Positions 11,853 through 23,646 of a DNA stretch of 64,000 nt are shown here, piece by piece; positions within the stretch are counted from its first letter, which is position 1; each line of letters begins with the position of its first letter. The notes under the pieces are model-generated. The model did no database searches and had not been told where the DNA came from. It saw nothing but the letters and a program-made list of their open reading frames with translations. The position numbers and the translations under genes are program-made. Origin of the DNA: Hyphodiscus hymeniophilus (taxonomy: Eukaryota; Ascomycota; Leotiomycetes; Helotiales; Hyphodiscaceae); NCBI GenBank assembly GCA_016508695.1, contig VNKQ01000009.1:1-64000 (forward strand), read 5' to 3'.

Positions 11853-13367
11853 TAGACTGTTGTGTATATATAAAGAGAAGACAGAATTCAGTTTAGAAAC
11901 CTGGATTAGAAAATCGACTTAGACTTAGAAAGTAAATTATGATATACCAGAATAAAAATCTGGTTTAATGTAAGTCCATATCCCTTGATCAAATATCATT
12001 ATAAAGGAGTATAAAGAGGTTCATTCTCGTCCATCGTACTTGAACTAGATAAGCCGTAGACTGCTAAACCCAGACTCTCAAGACGTGGATGCAAAATGAC
12101 TAACCTTCCGATGCCAACATGCTGCACATCCTAAGACAGCTTTGTTAGCGGATGTATTCAAAAAGCTTTGAGCAATATCGAAATCCCCTATTACCTAATA
12201 CAATGTTACCACATATTGCATTATCTTCGACGCCCTTCATATACACCAAGAGGTATGTTGATCCTTTATGTGATTCAATGCTGTTATTACTTTAAGGATC
12301 CTCAGGTTGCGAAGCCTCGCTTGCTTCTAGGGAAATGCCAGGGCTCACTAGCACAAAGCCTTTTTTACAGTATTGCTGAGCTATGTCGACTAAGTAGAGG
12401 ATATGACTTGATCTTAGAACTAAAAAATGCATCCCAATATATCTGAGATCTCTTTCGTGCTTGCTACCGTGATGAACGCAGGTTTCGATTGCACTAAAAT
12501 AGCCAATCATTGTGGATCGTCATTGTAGCTAACCTGTATTCAAATAAGGATACTGAGACAAGTTCTTCAAGTCCGTCTGGGAGTTACAGTGGCCAAGAAG
12601 AGTTGGTTGGTTGCAGAAACCGCAACGAAGTGCTCGTCGTAGCCTGAAGAGGTTGGCGGCTTTGATGAAGAGAGCTGAAGCGATGACCGCAGAGTACGAA
12701 GCGCGAGTAAGCGATGACGAGCAATACATTTGTATAGAAGGAATGATCTGCTCGTTGTCTTTTATAGGTGAAATATCCCTACCAAGAGTAACTTGAACGA
12801 CTGCGTTCTTCTTTACCGAGCAGGTGAATAATTTCATTTCCTATAACTCATCACTATTCCTTAGATACAAGCCTCAACGAATTCTCGTGGAGTTAGGTCT
12901 TGCTTGCTTTGCGGCTTGCCATCGTACGCAGGTACGCTACCTATCTAGGATTCCTTGGACCACTAAGAACGCCAACATTTGGCCGCCATTGCTATCCATG
13001 TAATAATAGACATGGACATGGGTATCGGAAACTTTGTTAACCCTTTCCACAACTCTAACAGTGTAGCCATTTGATTCGACTTCAGAAGGTAGAAGCGCTA
13101 CTCAGCCGCAGGTGCAAGAGGCTCGTTATTGAGGAAGTCTTGCAATCCGTATCTGTGGGATGAGTGCTTGTTAGAAAATCCCATTCCCTATTTAGGGAGA
13201 AGTCATGGCAGCCTAGATTTGCATCTTGATCCCTGCGATCATGATGCCCCTCACTCCCTTAGTCGTCTGCCGCACAAATCGCGAATCCAACTTCATCGAC
13301 CAGCAGATTAATTCGAGTTCGGTTTTGAGTACCTTCCAATTCGGTCCTTGCGCAACGTGGCAGAAGC
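11853..13367. other. Intergenic 1.5 kb, possible remnant only
   Basis: Lies between two converging 3' ends. The plus-strand frame 12611-12796 (61 aa, Arg/Lys-rich helix LKRLAALMKRAEAM) is helical and begins with ATG, but it is short and has no family match. AT-rich 11900-12000 probably holds the 3' UTR of the upstream gene. Confidence 0.5.
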
Positions 13368-15017
13368 TCACTTAGCTCCCTCGTCCATTGAGTTTACGTC
13401 CCTCAACTCCTCCTCATCACCTTCCGTCCTGCGTCCGCTCGCCTCACTTTCTATTGCATCTTCATCCTCGTGCACGTGCAACCTCATATTGATAAACATG
13501 CCCCAAAGCCCCAAGTCATAGCAAATTCTCAAACTTCCCGCTGCCACAAATGCAATCCAGAATTTGTCATTACCAGCCAACAAACCCGTCACAAACGGCC
13601 CCGCTGTCGCAGCCAACGTTCGCAACATGCTCGTGATCCCAAGAACGGCCGTTCGTTCCTCAGGCTTGACAACAGCTGCGATGAACGCAGATCTTGGCGC
13701 TTGATCCATATTGTTAAGCCCCGTACGGAGGAAAAACAGCGCCACGGTGAAGAAAACGGACGAAGGGAACGGAAAACAGAGAACGGCTGCTGAGGAGGGC
13801 AGATGTGTGAAGACCATGGTGTTTATCAATCCGAGATGGCGGGCCAGTGGAGCTGCAAAGATGGTGCTGATAGAGGAAAGGATGTAGGAAACCGAGGTGA
13901 TGTCTCCCAGCGTAGACTTGGCGAGATGGAATTTTTGATCCATGTAGTAGACGGTCAGGGAGTATCCTACCATTCCGTCGGCGAGAGAATCCACTATGAG
14001 CAGAAACCAGAGCTTGTACATCACTGCCCTTGTCTCCTTTGATATTTGGGCGAAACGACTTTTCTTATTCTCTGCCTGTGGCGCGGGATTGGCGACTGGA
14101 GTCGGGGGTATTGAATCCTCGTCCTCATCCTCGTGATTTCGCTCATCCATCTCATCAAGCAAGATCTCCTCTTCTTCACCCCGCTTGGTCTCCTCAACCG
14201 AGTTCCCAACCGCATCACATTTGTCACTCAGACACAGCGCCAGGACCATATTCAGTATCCCCATGGCAGAATACACCCAGAAAACGGCATGATAGGCATC
14301 AACAATCGTCCAGCCCTCTCTCGATTGCAGCGTATCAATAATCCTTCCTGAAAGTTCCGTCCCGATGGCGCTGCCAATACTCGCCGTGGTAATATACCAA
14401 GCCAAAACATCCGCTCTCGTCTTCGGAGTCGTGAGGTGACTCAAGGTACTCTCCTCGATCGCTCTAAACGGCCCAAAATCACCGCCCGTCGCACTGATAA
14501 CGCCGACCACGGCCGCAAAAAGCAGAATCCAAAAGTTTTCAAATAGTGCAAAGACAGCACCGGAGAATACCATGAGGAGGGAACCCCCGAATAAGACTCG
14601 ACGCCTTCCTACTCGGTCGGCTACCAGAGTGAGGGAGATGGAGAGAAGCACGTCCCCGAGGAGGGTGAGCGTCATGAACAGCCCGATGTACTCGTCTGAG
14701 AAATCGAGCGCGGAGAAGAACAGGGCGAGGATGAGGGAGTTGGTGCCATACGCCAGCATACGGGTGCAGCGGGACAGGATGATGATGTAGGCGTCCCGGC
14801 CCGTCGCGTGGAGGGAGGCGAGGCCGAACTCCTGGTAGAGCCATTTGAGTTGCTTCAGGGGAAAAGCCATGTGTGTGTGCACTTGCAAAACGAGGTTCGT
14901 GGGATAAATAAATATGGAAACGACGAAGAAGGAAAGAAGGCACGTTCTTAGAGTTCTTGGAGGTGCGTTTTGAAGTGGGGGTGGAAGTGAAGATCTAGTG
15001 GACGGGGAGAGCTTCAT
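13368..15017 (-). CDS. Major facilitator superfamily transporter
   Basis: A single uninterrupted frame of 549 aa. The MFS signature ADRVGRRRVLFGG sits in the loop after the second membrane segment of the N-terminal half. Hydrophobic segments fall into two groups separated by a long acidic cytosolic loop (about residues 265-320, EEEE and EDEDED runs), as in 12-segment MFS proteins. The C-terminal tail is also acidic. Met50 (14870) is a likely alternative start, because it begins MAFPLKQLKWLYQEFGLASL just ahead of the MFS core. The first 49 residues include a separate hydrophobic stretch (LLSFFVVSIFIYP) that might act as a leader or be untranslated. The substrate cannot be told. The type resembles fungal YJR124C/tetracycline-like transporters. 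Confidence 0.88.
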   Translation of the reverse strand: MKLSPSTRSSLPPPLQNAPPRTLRTCLLSFFVVSIFIYPTNLVLQVHTHMAFPLKQLKWLYQEFGLASLHATGRDAYIIILSRCTRMLAYGTNSLILALFFSALDFSDEYIGLFMTLTLLGDVLLSISLTLVADRVGRRRVLFGGSLLMVFSGAVFALFENFWILLFAAVVGVISATGGDFGPFRAIEESTLSHLTTPKTRADVLAWYITTASIGSAIGTELSGRIIDTLQSREGWTIVDAYHAVFWVYSAMGILNMVLALCLSDKCDAVGNSVEETKRGEEEEILLDEMDERNHEDEDEDSIPPTPVANPAPQAENKKSRFAQISKETRAVMYKLWFLLIVDSLADGMVGYSLTVYYMDQKFHLAKSTLGDITSVSYILSSISTIFAAPLARHLGLINTMVFTHLPSSAAVLCFPFPSSVFFTVALFFLRTGLNNMDQAPRSAFIAAVVKPEERTAVLGITSMLRTLAATAGPFVTGLLAGNDKFWIAFVAAGSLRICYDLGLWGMFINMRLHVHEDEDAIESEASGRRTEGDEEELRDVNSMDEGAK

Positions 15018-17573
15018 TGGCTGTCAAATTGGTACATTGTGTGCCGAGTCCCGCATGATGAGGCCGGTTTCGGCTACAGGGCAGAAGGCACGCAATTCTT
15101 TCGAATTATGTACAATCGAGCAGAGATGAAGGAGCTCTGAATGTCGTCGTCGCATGCGACGACGAGATAGAGGAAGTGGGAGTCCTTTTCAGCCTTGACT
15201 TGTTAGGGCGTAGGTAAGCGAGAGTAAAAGGGGGTGGGATGACGGTGCGACGGACTGACGCTCCTGGTCTTGGTAAGGCGAAACAAAGGGGCGTGATAGG
15301 GGTAAGAATGGGGTCCTCCCTCTCTGGGGTCCAATATATGGTAGGTACCTTAGTCCACCACAAAGTCCTTCTTGGAGCAATAAGTTCTCGTTCTGCCGGA
15401 GAGGGAATTAGTTCCTCTGTCTTGATAGTCTGTCCGTAGTCGAGTCGTACAAGATGCTTCGCACAAAAGTTCTAACACTCGTACATATCTCCGGTCATCT
15501 CCAATATTATTTTGTAAACAGGCAGAACGATACACAATTGATTGATGTTGTTCCAGAACACAAGTATCGAACAACAGCGTAGCTGAATCCAGGATGAGGA
15601 GACATACCATCGCATCTGATTTTGTTCTATCGATGGAGAGGTGAGCGCATCTACCAGCGTCTTCGAGCAGATTTGGTGCAGGAAGTGTAGTCACGTGATG
15701 GCGCGATCTTATGGAAGTGGGAAATGACTGAACCCAGGGCTGAAACCACTCTCAACCCGACACGGTCGCGAAGAGCCGTCTGTTACAAGAGGAAAAGAAA
15801 TCGACGGGCCACCAATTGAAGTGCAGGATCGAGTATATACTTCGAGCTCACTCTCCAATCAACGCGGGAGAAATGCAGAGCTTTCGCACCAACCCAGCTG
15901 GGCCAGGCCGGGCCATTTGCCAGCTGGGCAGGGTATGCCTTCGACGCCGCCGCATCATATCAAGATTGCGACCTCATCTCGGATGAATAGGAGAGCTGAG
16001 AGGGGGAGCACATGGTCCGGCTGGAAACCGCAACAACCACATTGGATGGTCGCATTGCATTCAAGGGGACTCGTCCTCGTCGGTGCTACGGGAAGAGATC
16101 TCGAGACGATGAAGTCATCGATATATTTCGGGGATGGGATCAACAATGATTGTTGTAGCAGCAGACTGGCAGTACGGAGTCGGAGTAGATAAGAGAGTTG
16201 GTTCGGATAATCCCGTCCCTCTCTCATGCTGTTTGCGGCGTACAGTACTTCCAAGCTCGGTTGGCATGATGGTCGAGTCAGATTTTCCTCTGGGTAGAAA
16301 ACAAACCAACACAGATGGACGAGTAAGTAAATAGTAGATAGTAAATAGTAGATAGTAATAGTAGATAGTAAATAGTAGATAGTAAATAGTAAATAGCAAA
16401 GTAGTCGACATGCAGGAGTAGATAGAAGAGAAGACATAGATACTGTAGAGCCAGACATGAAAGTACAGTACATCTCAATCCAGCCAGATTGTGGAGACGG
16501 CGATGATCTTCTCTGGGGTGGGGATGCGCATGAGTGGATGGGTTTGCAAGGGTGACGTAGCGACATTTGCTTGAAGATGGGAGAAAATCGCAAATGCCAT
16601 CGTCAACATCGACAACAATAACATCAACTCCAGATCTTTCTACTCTCTTGGGCCACGACATTGTGTATCTAGTCGATGCAGAGTAGTCTGGATGGTTGAT
16701 TTATTGATTATATGTTTATGGTCGGTAGATGAGTAGATATAATTAATGAAATGAATCAAGTGTAGATAATAATACCAACGATCGAAGATCGCATTCATCA
16801 ATGACGCACATCCTCGCGGGATCCCAGGATCACACTGCACAGCAGAGTCTCCCATACCCAACACATCTCTCCACCAGCCACAAACCACTCAGGGGGAGGC
16901 GTCGGGGGCATGGGCTGGCTATTCGTCCGCTAGCGAGGGAAGTAGCTAGCGCATTCTTAGTTCTGGGGCGGGGAACGGAAGGGGAAAGGGCAACCAAGCA
17001 GGCAAGCAAGCAAGCTCCTGCTCCAAGTGAGTGACGTCGATAGTAAATATCAAAACACGCCACGCCACGCCACGCCACGGCCAACGCTTCATCTCATCTC
17101 ATCTCATTTCCACTCCACTCACGCAGAACAAGGAAAGTCTACAGTAGTCAACAAAGTCAACAATCCCGCTAAACTCAAAATCAAGATCAAGAGAGACGAT
17201 TGAGTCGATTTATATCCTACTAACCCCGATTCGTCCCAGACCATTCCCTCCCTGGCCTGGCCTTCCTACTCGCAAATTCCCACTCCGGAAAGAGCTGATA
17301 TCATACATCTCCCCCAAGCAAGGAAGGGAGAATTCACTGGCGCGTGCTACACACCAAAACCTCAGGTATTTCCCTCCCTTCATTCTCTTCCTCTTCCTCT
17401 TCCTTCCTTCTTCATACCACGCATACCAAACAAACATCCACATCCAAGAACCGCTCGCTTTCGCAATCATTCATATTTGTTGAACGACTTGGAAAGCACC
17501 ACTCTAATCTGCGAGTCCTCTTACAGAATCTCCATTCTCTTTCTTACAGTGATACCCATCTGCGCTCGTCATC
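15018..17573. other. 2.5 kb divergent intergenic region
   Basis: Separates the start of the MFS gene (minus) from the start of the HAM1-like gene (plus). It holds a TCACGTGA E-box-type site at 15691-15698, a TAGTAAATAGTAGA-type microsatellite at 16321-16398, and pentamer runs CCACG (about 17056-17080) and ATCTC (about 17084-17107). Pyrimidine-rich leader sequence precedes the HAM1-like ATG; 17380-17570 may include a 5' UTR with an intron. Open frames present are low-complexity and not believed. Confidence 0.6.
16321..16398. repeat. TAGTAAATAGTAGA-type microsatellite
   Basis: About 78 bp of interleaved AGTAAAT and AGTAGAT heptamers with one short unit near 16357. It produces a run of Tyr/Leu/Ser codons in minus-strand frames that should not be mistaken for protein. 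Confidence 0.85.
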
Positions 17574-20500
17574 ATGTCTTCCTCCGCCGTCAACAGACCC
17601 ACCGATCTCAAGGTCAAGCAGGCCGACGTTGATCGCAAGCTCCAACTCTACGGAATCCTCACTGGTAAGTCCTCAACCGCTGCTCTCACCTTTAACGCAG
17701 TCGCTGACCTCAATCAGCCTTCCAAAATGGCAAGGTTCCATCCGTAAGTCGCATCAGCCATTCTTCATCCCCCATGCCAAATCAGTGACTAACTCCACGT
17801 CCGCGCAGAACGAACAAATCGACATTGCCCTCAACAGCTTCCTCGCTTCCTCGGCTTTGACGAACCCTCCCAAGGCGCTCTCTTCGGAGGGAAGAGGTTT
17901 GGTCCAGGACACTCGCGATGTCGTTGAACAAGCCAAGGTCCTTCTTCTGAGCAAGAATCAAGGCAATCTCCTCCAGGACTTCATCTGGCAGTCACAGAAG
18001 ATCGATGGTGGAAATGCTGGCGTTCCGGGCGCTCCAGTCGACAAGGAAACTGCCAAGCAGCACGGAAACCAAGCTTTGGAGGGTCTCCGCACATTGGGCA
18101 CGCTTATCATCACCAATGGACAATTCCGCAAACTCTGTGAGTACATTCTCTTGACCTTCTGAGCATCGTGGACAATCACTAATGATTCCAGTGAACGACG
18201 CCACCATCCTCGTTCGCGATATTGCTGGCGATGCAGCCACAAAGGCAGCCAACAAGGTCAACCCGAGCGACGAGCAATTGTCTCAAATTGATCGCCCAGC
18301 GGATGACAATACCTGGCACGACGCCCCTAACATGTCTACCGGCAATCTCAAGCAGCAACTGAAGTCAACCGTCAATAAGAAGAGCCCTGTCGATCAAGAC
18401 GATCTCAGAGATGCGGCTGGAAATGCAACTGAGAATGCCCACCCCAGCGGCTCTCGGGATCCAGCTGATGTTGCCAATCTTGCCAGTCAGGATCAGCAGC
18501 AAGGCACAAATTCCGGCGTTGTAAGAAATCCCCAATTCCCGTCTCGGTTCTGATGCGTTGTCCATTTTCTGACTCGATCATTTCATAGGATGCTCAGTCT
18601 GGTGCTCAAGCTGGTATTGCTACCCTCAAGCAGCGTGCCGATCAAAACATCCCTGATGAGAGCAAAGACAAGGCTCGTGCTCAGAGAGATCGTGCTAAGA
18701 ATTACCTCTCCAGCAAGATGCCCGAGGATCGCCGTGATCAAACTATCTGGAGACTTCGGAAAATGGTCACTGAATGCCAAGGTCACCCTGATTGTAGGTT
18801 CACTTCCTATCGCCTATCTTTTTATATGCTGACAATGATTTCAGATCAACAAGCTATCGATACCCTCCTCACCCTTGCAGAGACATATGCTGGTCATGCG
18901 AACACCATGGGCCAACAATCGACAGGAACAGTCAAAGGTGCCCACGAAGATGACAGTCTGCAGAAGGCTGAGGCTGACTTGAAGGTGTGTAACCAAGTCT
19001 TGTCAATCAGAAAGAAGGCCATGCTGACTATTTTCAAGACTCTCATCGAGCGATTTGCTAACGGTACCTCGACCAATGACCTTTTTGATTCGATCAACAC
19101 GATCTACCGCGATGCCGACCAAGATCCGGAGCTCAAGTCTTGGTTCAAGAGCATTGATGCCTATATCAGAAAGGTTCTTAAGCAACAAGGTTATATCATG
19201 GAGGATTCTGCCACTGATGAGTGGAATGCTCTCTACGATCGTGGCAACTTCCTCCTCCGTGACCGTTATCGCAATCATACTGATCGCATTGTCGACGAGA
19301 TTAAGTTCCTTGCAGACCAGTTCGACCAGGACCCATTGAACAAGAGATTTGCCGAGTCAATGCAGAGACTCTTCACCAATCTCGGCAATGACGAGAATGG
19401 CAAACCTACCTTCAAGCCTCACTTGATCAAGGACTTGACTGAAGTGATCATTCCTGCGGTATTCGAAAACATTCGCTACGTCCCGATCCCTCGCCTTGAG
19501 TACAGCGACCCGCAATTTGACGCTGTCATTGAAAACCTTGTTATTGAGAGTGATAACCTCATGCCCAACATCCTAGAGATTGCCAACGGTATGTTCAGGT
19601 TTCAACTGGTCGGTAACTTCTTCTGAGCAAATTGGCTGACATTAGATAGACAATTACTTCCGATGGGGACGCAAGAAGGTTGCTAACACCAACCGCAACT
19701 CTATCGCACTTTCGGTATCTGGCATTCAAATGGACTTGCGTGATGTCGCCTACTATGTGAAGCGCAAGCAAGGAAGTCCTAAGGTATGCATCTGTTCCTC
19801 TAAAAGTTCAGAAAGTAGAAGTGCCATGGCTAACATTTGCAGATTACCGACCAGGGTCTCGCTGACATTTTCCTCGGTGGCACCGGCTTCAGCTTCAAGA
19901 TCAAGTTGTCAACTGCCGACAAGTCTGACCAACAGAATTTCTTCAAGGTCGATAAGGTAAGTCGAAAATGGGGAATTGTGCCACTGGTCAGCCAAATGCT
20001 GATTTATTGGAACAGGTTGACGTGGATGTCAAGAACTTCAACATCAAGCTGAAGCAGTCGAAGCACAAGTTGTTATTTGGTATCGCCAAGCCTATCATGC
20101 TGAAGGTGCTGCGCCCTGCACTTCAGAAGGTTTTGGAGAAGCAGATCAAGGACCAAGTTCACCAATTGGACTCTTTGCTTTTCAAGGTCAAGAAAGAAGC
20201 CGATCGTGCACAGAAAGAGGTATGTTTGCGGTCTCAAACCGTCTAATAAGACGTCAAGGCGCTGACAGTTTACAGGCTCTTGAGAATCCAGACCAGGCTG
20301 CCAACATCTACCAGAGATACGTCAACGCTGCCCAGAAGCAATTTATGCAAGGCAAGCAGAAGACCGAGGCCGCCGTCTCGGACAAGAAGGTCAATGTGGC
20401 CATGACAAAGCATGACTCCATCTTCCCCAACATTCACCTGCCAGGTGGTATCTCGTCCAAGGCTACTGAATACAAGAACATGGCCATGCAAGGCAATGAC

Positions 20501-20961
20501 TGGCAATCTCCAATCTTCAAGGTTCGTACCCACTGGCAGCCAACTTATTTCCCGAATACTCTCATTTCCGCGGCCGATTAGTTTACGTTCAAACTGCTTC
20601 AAAGATCTTCCTTGCTAATAGTGAATTCGTCTAGCTGGGATCCGCGTCTACTTCGTCCAACATCCCCGCTGCCACAAATGTCACCCGCAAGGACCACTCC
20701 GTCACCCAGGGTGGTGTTCGTGGGCCCCAGAACATTGGAAATACCGAATCGATGACCAATCAGCTTAGCGATCCCGCTGCTCAGTCTGCTGGTACATCCA
20801 ATAGTAGGGCCACCAATGGTACTACGTCCGCCGGCTTCAGCAACCAGGTCGACAACGCTTTCAACACAAACGGCGCTACAAAGTCAAACGGTGCGACCAA
20901 TGGTATGAGTAACGGCCACACAACGCTCGGCGCCAACAACCCCGTTCTAGTTGGTCATTAA
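17574..20961 (+). CDS. HAM1-like protein (hyphal anastomosis family, BPI/SMP-like fold at C-terminus)
   Basis: Exons inferred: 17574-17664, 17718-17743, 17809-18136, 18192-18520, 18589-18793, 18845-19588, 19650-19783, 19843-19956, 20016-20219, 20276-20521 and 20635-20961. All joins keep phase. Within the sixth exon, 18985-19038 is a 54-bp in-frame GT-AG segment with a good branch site (GCTGAC), probably a further intron. The protein is 897 aa if it is spliced and 915 aa if kept. The N-terminal helical region (ALNSFLASSAL, LRTLGTLIITNGQFRKLLND) and the later domain (ALSVSGIQMDLRDVAYYVKRK, GLADIFLGGTGFSFKIKL) match the fungal HAM1-like N- and C-terminal families, named for a Neurospora cell-fusion gene. 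The C-terminal domain is related to lipid-binding BPI folds. The Ser/Thr/Asn-rich tail is disordered. The 26-bp second exon is unusually small. Confidence 0.88.
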
Positions 20962-21465
20962 GTTGGAAACTGGTCAGGCGATCCACTTTTCATTCTGTAA
21001 TGGTTGCTTTTGATGATACCACTACGCGAAGACTGCATACAAAATGCTTGGGGTCGGATAGTAATGGAGGATGATTTCATTTGTTTCTGCTGCTTTTTAT
21101 GGATGATTACCCTTGTTCCAATAGTTTTCATCGTATGCTACGGCTGCGACAGCGATGGTGGATGGTAAAACTGGAGAAACCGATTGTGGATGGTTGCGAT
21201 TCTCGTAATTCGATACGAACAGCGTTTTCTTAAAGCAATAGCTATAGCGAATACTTTTCTTTAATGACGTCTGATTGGATGTGATGTGACTATTTGACCG
21301 AAATATGCATGTGAAACTGAACCCTTTATACTGAAACGGATCCCTTCAAGCCCAGTGGTCTTCAAAAACGCCTCCCGTTAGTCCTCGTTAAGATTGAAAC
21401 TGACATCACTATCACATAACGCTCAGCTGTTCTTCGTCAGCATAGTGTTGAGAGGGCGAGACGAA
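20962..21465. other. Convergent intergenic region
   Basis: Holds the 3' ends of the HAM1-like gene (plus) and the dehydrogenase (minus). No gene or repeat seen. Confidence 0.6.
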
Positions 21466-22497
21466 TCAGGTACGTACACCTTGATCAACCGGAATCAAAG
21501 CACCATTTATCATAGTTGATTGATCGCTGGCCAGGAATAGAATCAGATCTGCGATGTGTGTTGCTGGCATGGGCGGTTCGCCATCCTTCATCATCAGAGC
21601 ATGGATCGGGCTGAGAATGCATTTTCGTTGGTAAATGGACGACTTAGGAGGTGGCAGAAGGGTACTCACGCGAGGCGGGAATATGATTCTTGATCCCAGT
21701 TCTCTTGAGACAGTGATTTCTGGATATCCGTGGCGACGCCTCCTGGCATTATAGCATTGCAGCGGATTCCCTCATCGCGGTAACGCCAGGCGGTGTGTTT
21801 TGTTATCCCGAGCTTAGGTTCCGTATCAGTTACTAGAGATACAAAATGGAAGACTGGAAAGACGTGCCAAACCGTGCTTTGAAGCCGTGTATGCGATGCC
21901 GGCCGAGGCCCCGCTCTGGCCTGCGTGGCTCGATATGTTGACGATGGAGCCGTGTCTCTTCGCCTTCATGAAGGGGAGCACGGCGCGGATCATCCTCGTG
22001 GGCACCGTCAGGTTGACCCCGACCACCCGGTCCCACTCCTTGTCGGTGTAGGCACCGGCTGCTGCAAAGGCATCCATTATCCCGGCCACGTTTGCCAGGA
22101 CGTCGATCTTGCTCCTACGTTCGACGGTATTAGAATCGTCCTTCCATCCTCCTCTTGAATCTGAACTGCAAGAGTGAAATAAATTCAATTGGATTTGAAC
22201 GTACCCGTACTCGGAAACGCAGATCCGCACCACCTCGTCGCACTCGCCTTCTTTCAATAAGTCCGCCCGGTGGAAGTGCAACCGCTCCTGGTCCCTCTCC
22301 TCCACCTTCGTATAATCCATCTCGTTGATATCCACCCCGAACACCTGGTACTGGTGGCTCAGGAACAGCCGCAGCGTGGCCAGCCCGATGCCACTAGCAC
22401 ATCCCGTGACGATGGCCGTCTTGCCAAATCCCGCGCCGTCGACCATCCTGGGCTGTATGCTTGGGTTGGAATTGGGGTTGTGGTACGAGAAGGGCAT
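21466..22497 (-). CDS. Short-chain dehydrogenase/reductase (classical SDR)
   Basis: Four exons are inferred, read on the minus strand: 22497-22205, 22114-21868, 21812-21670 and 21610-21466, giving 275 aa, the usual classical SDR size. Landmarks: TGCASGIG cofactor motif (residues 31-38), D at the end of beta-2 (FGVDI), NVAG (106-109), catalytic Ser in ISSHAG (about 159), YTASK with catalytic Tyr173 and Lys177, then MPGGV. Intron 1 (90 bp) and intron 3 (59 bp) are GT-AG. Intron 2 (21867-21813) only joins KHGL to LGITKHTAW in phase if it uses a GC donor (GCACGT). Asp after beta-2 suggests NAD(H) preference. Met18 is an alternative start. The natural substrate is unknown. The last codons (VDQGVRT) lack the usual WxxI ending, so a missed final splice is possible. 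Confidence 0.85.
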
Positions 22498-23646
22498 TCT
22501 GAGAGAGATGAGGGGTTTGAGAGGCTTTTAAAAGATTTGATTGATAGAGGAATCGCGCGGGTGAGAATGCTTGAGAATGGGTGTGAATGGGTAAAGGCCT
22601 TCGGCTAGACCCTCTGATCTGCAGATGCTGATACGAATACGCCGAAGACTGCCTCTGGATTGCGCAGGTGAGAATGCTCGAGAATGGGTATAAAGGGATA
22701 AAGGTCTTCGGCTAGACTCCCTGATCTGCAGGTGCTGATACGAATACGCCGCGGACTGCCTCTGAATTCCGCAAAGAGGTGAAGGGAGTGAGTGTAAGCA
22801 CAGAAGATGATATTGATTCGATTAACAGAAAACGCGGGGACAAGGTCCTTTCTTATGCAGCTCCACAGCTCAAACCTGAGTATTAGAAGCACGGGCGACT
22901 ACCAACCTCGTGCGAGAAGGGGTACGTGGGCGGACACTTCCGAACCAACCTACAGTCGTATGATCGAAGGTCGAAGGACTTCCGATGTAGATGCTTCTCC
23001 TCCAGGAGTCAAGAAGAGGAAGTGCCGCCGTTGTGGTGCGGTTGGGGTTGTTCTCACGTGCGTGCGAGATGCATCGTACGATGCCGTCCGAACTTCCAAA
23101 GAGGCTTGCTTGGAGGCTTGACTGTAGCGAGAAATGAGGAAGCGGAGGGGATGAGAACAAGGATAGATTTAAGGAAACGCGCAACATCTTGATACGGCAG
23201 CTAAGATGTGTGAAGGGAGGTACTCTAAGTTGGTTTCTTTTGGAGATATTCATGCGTGTAGATTCTCTCGGTCGTAGGCAGAGAGAGTGAGTGGTGCGGA
23301 TACCAGCATGTTTGACATGATAGCTCGATACCATTGTTTCCAGGAAAGCATACAAGTAGACGGTGGGTGATACGGACGTTGTGAAGTGAAAGAACACAAT
23401 GAAAATACAATACAGCAGAATACAGTTAAATATCTATCAAAAATGTCGACGGTGGTTTCGAGCAAGTAATGGAGGGGACGGGCTGACGACAAATCCGGCC
23501 TAGCGCCATTCAGGAGCCAAAAAGTTCCTCTCGGTTTGGAACGTCAACAAGCTCAAGGACCTCAATCATCTGCCAAAGTACCTCGAATCCAGTGTTCGCC
23601 TTTCCACGACTTACAAATCTCCATCCACAGGCCAAACTCTATCATC
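22498..23646. other. Divergent intergenic region with 107-bp duplication
   Basis: Between the starts of the dehydrogenase and TOM22. The tandem duplication at 22561-22774 lies here, close to the dehydrogenase start. Longer open frames across 22807-23397 overlap each other on both strands, lack family features and are not called. Confidence 0.6.
22561..22774. repeat. Tandem duplication, 107-bp unit, two copies
   Basis: Copy 1 is 22561-22667 and copy 2 is 22668-22774. Both begin GTGAGAATGCT and share CTTCGGCTAGA, CTGATCTGCAG and TGATACGAATACGCC, with about a dozen substitutions. Located 64 bp upstream of the dehydrogenase ATG, so it doubles promoter sequence. No coding role seen. Confidence 0.88.

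Noticed and set aside
12529..12837. Minus-strand 102-aa frame and overlapping plus-strand 61-aa frame
   Set aside because: They overlap on opposite strands, are short, and neither matches a known family or has flanking exons.
15821..17084. Several 60-210 aa frames on both strands
   Set aside because: Built largely on a microsatellite and repeated pentamers; low complexity with no domain signal.
22807..23397. Overlapping frames of 104 and 175 aa on opposite strands
   Set aside because: Mutual shadows with no family pattern; they lie in the divergent promoter region between two real genes.
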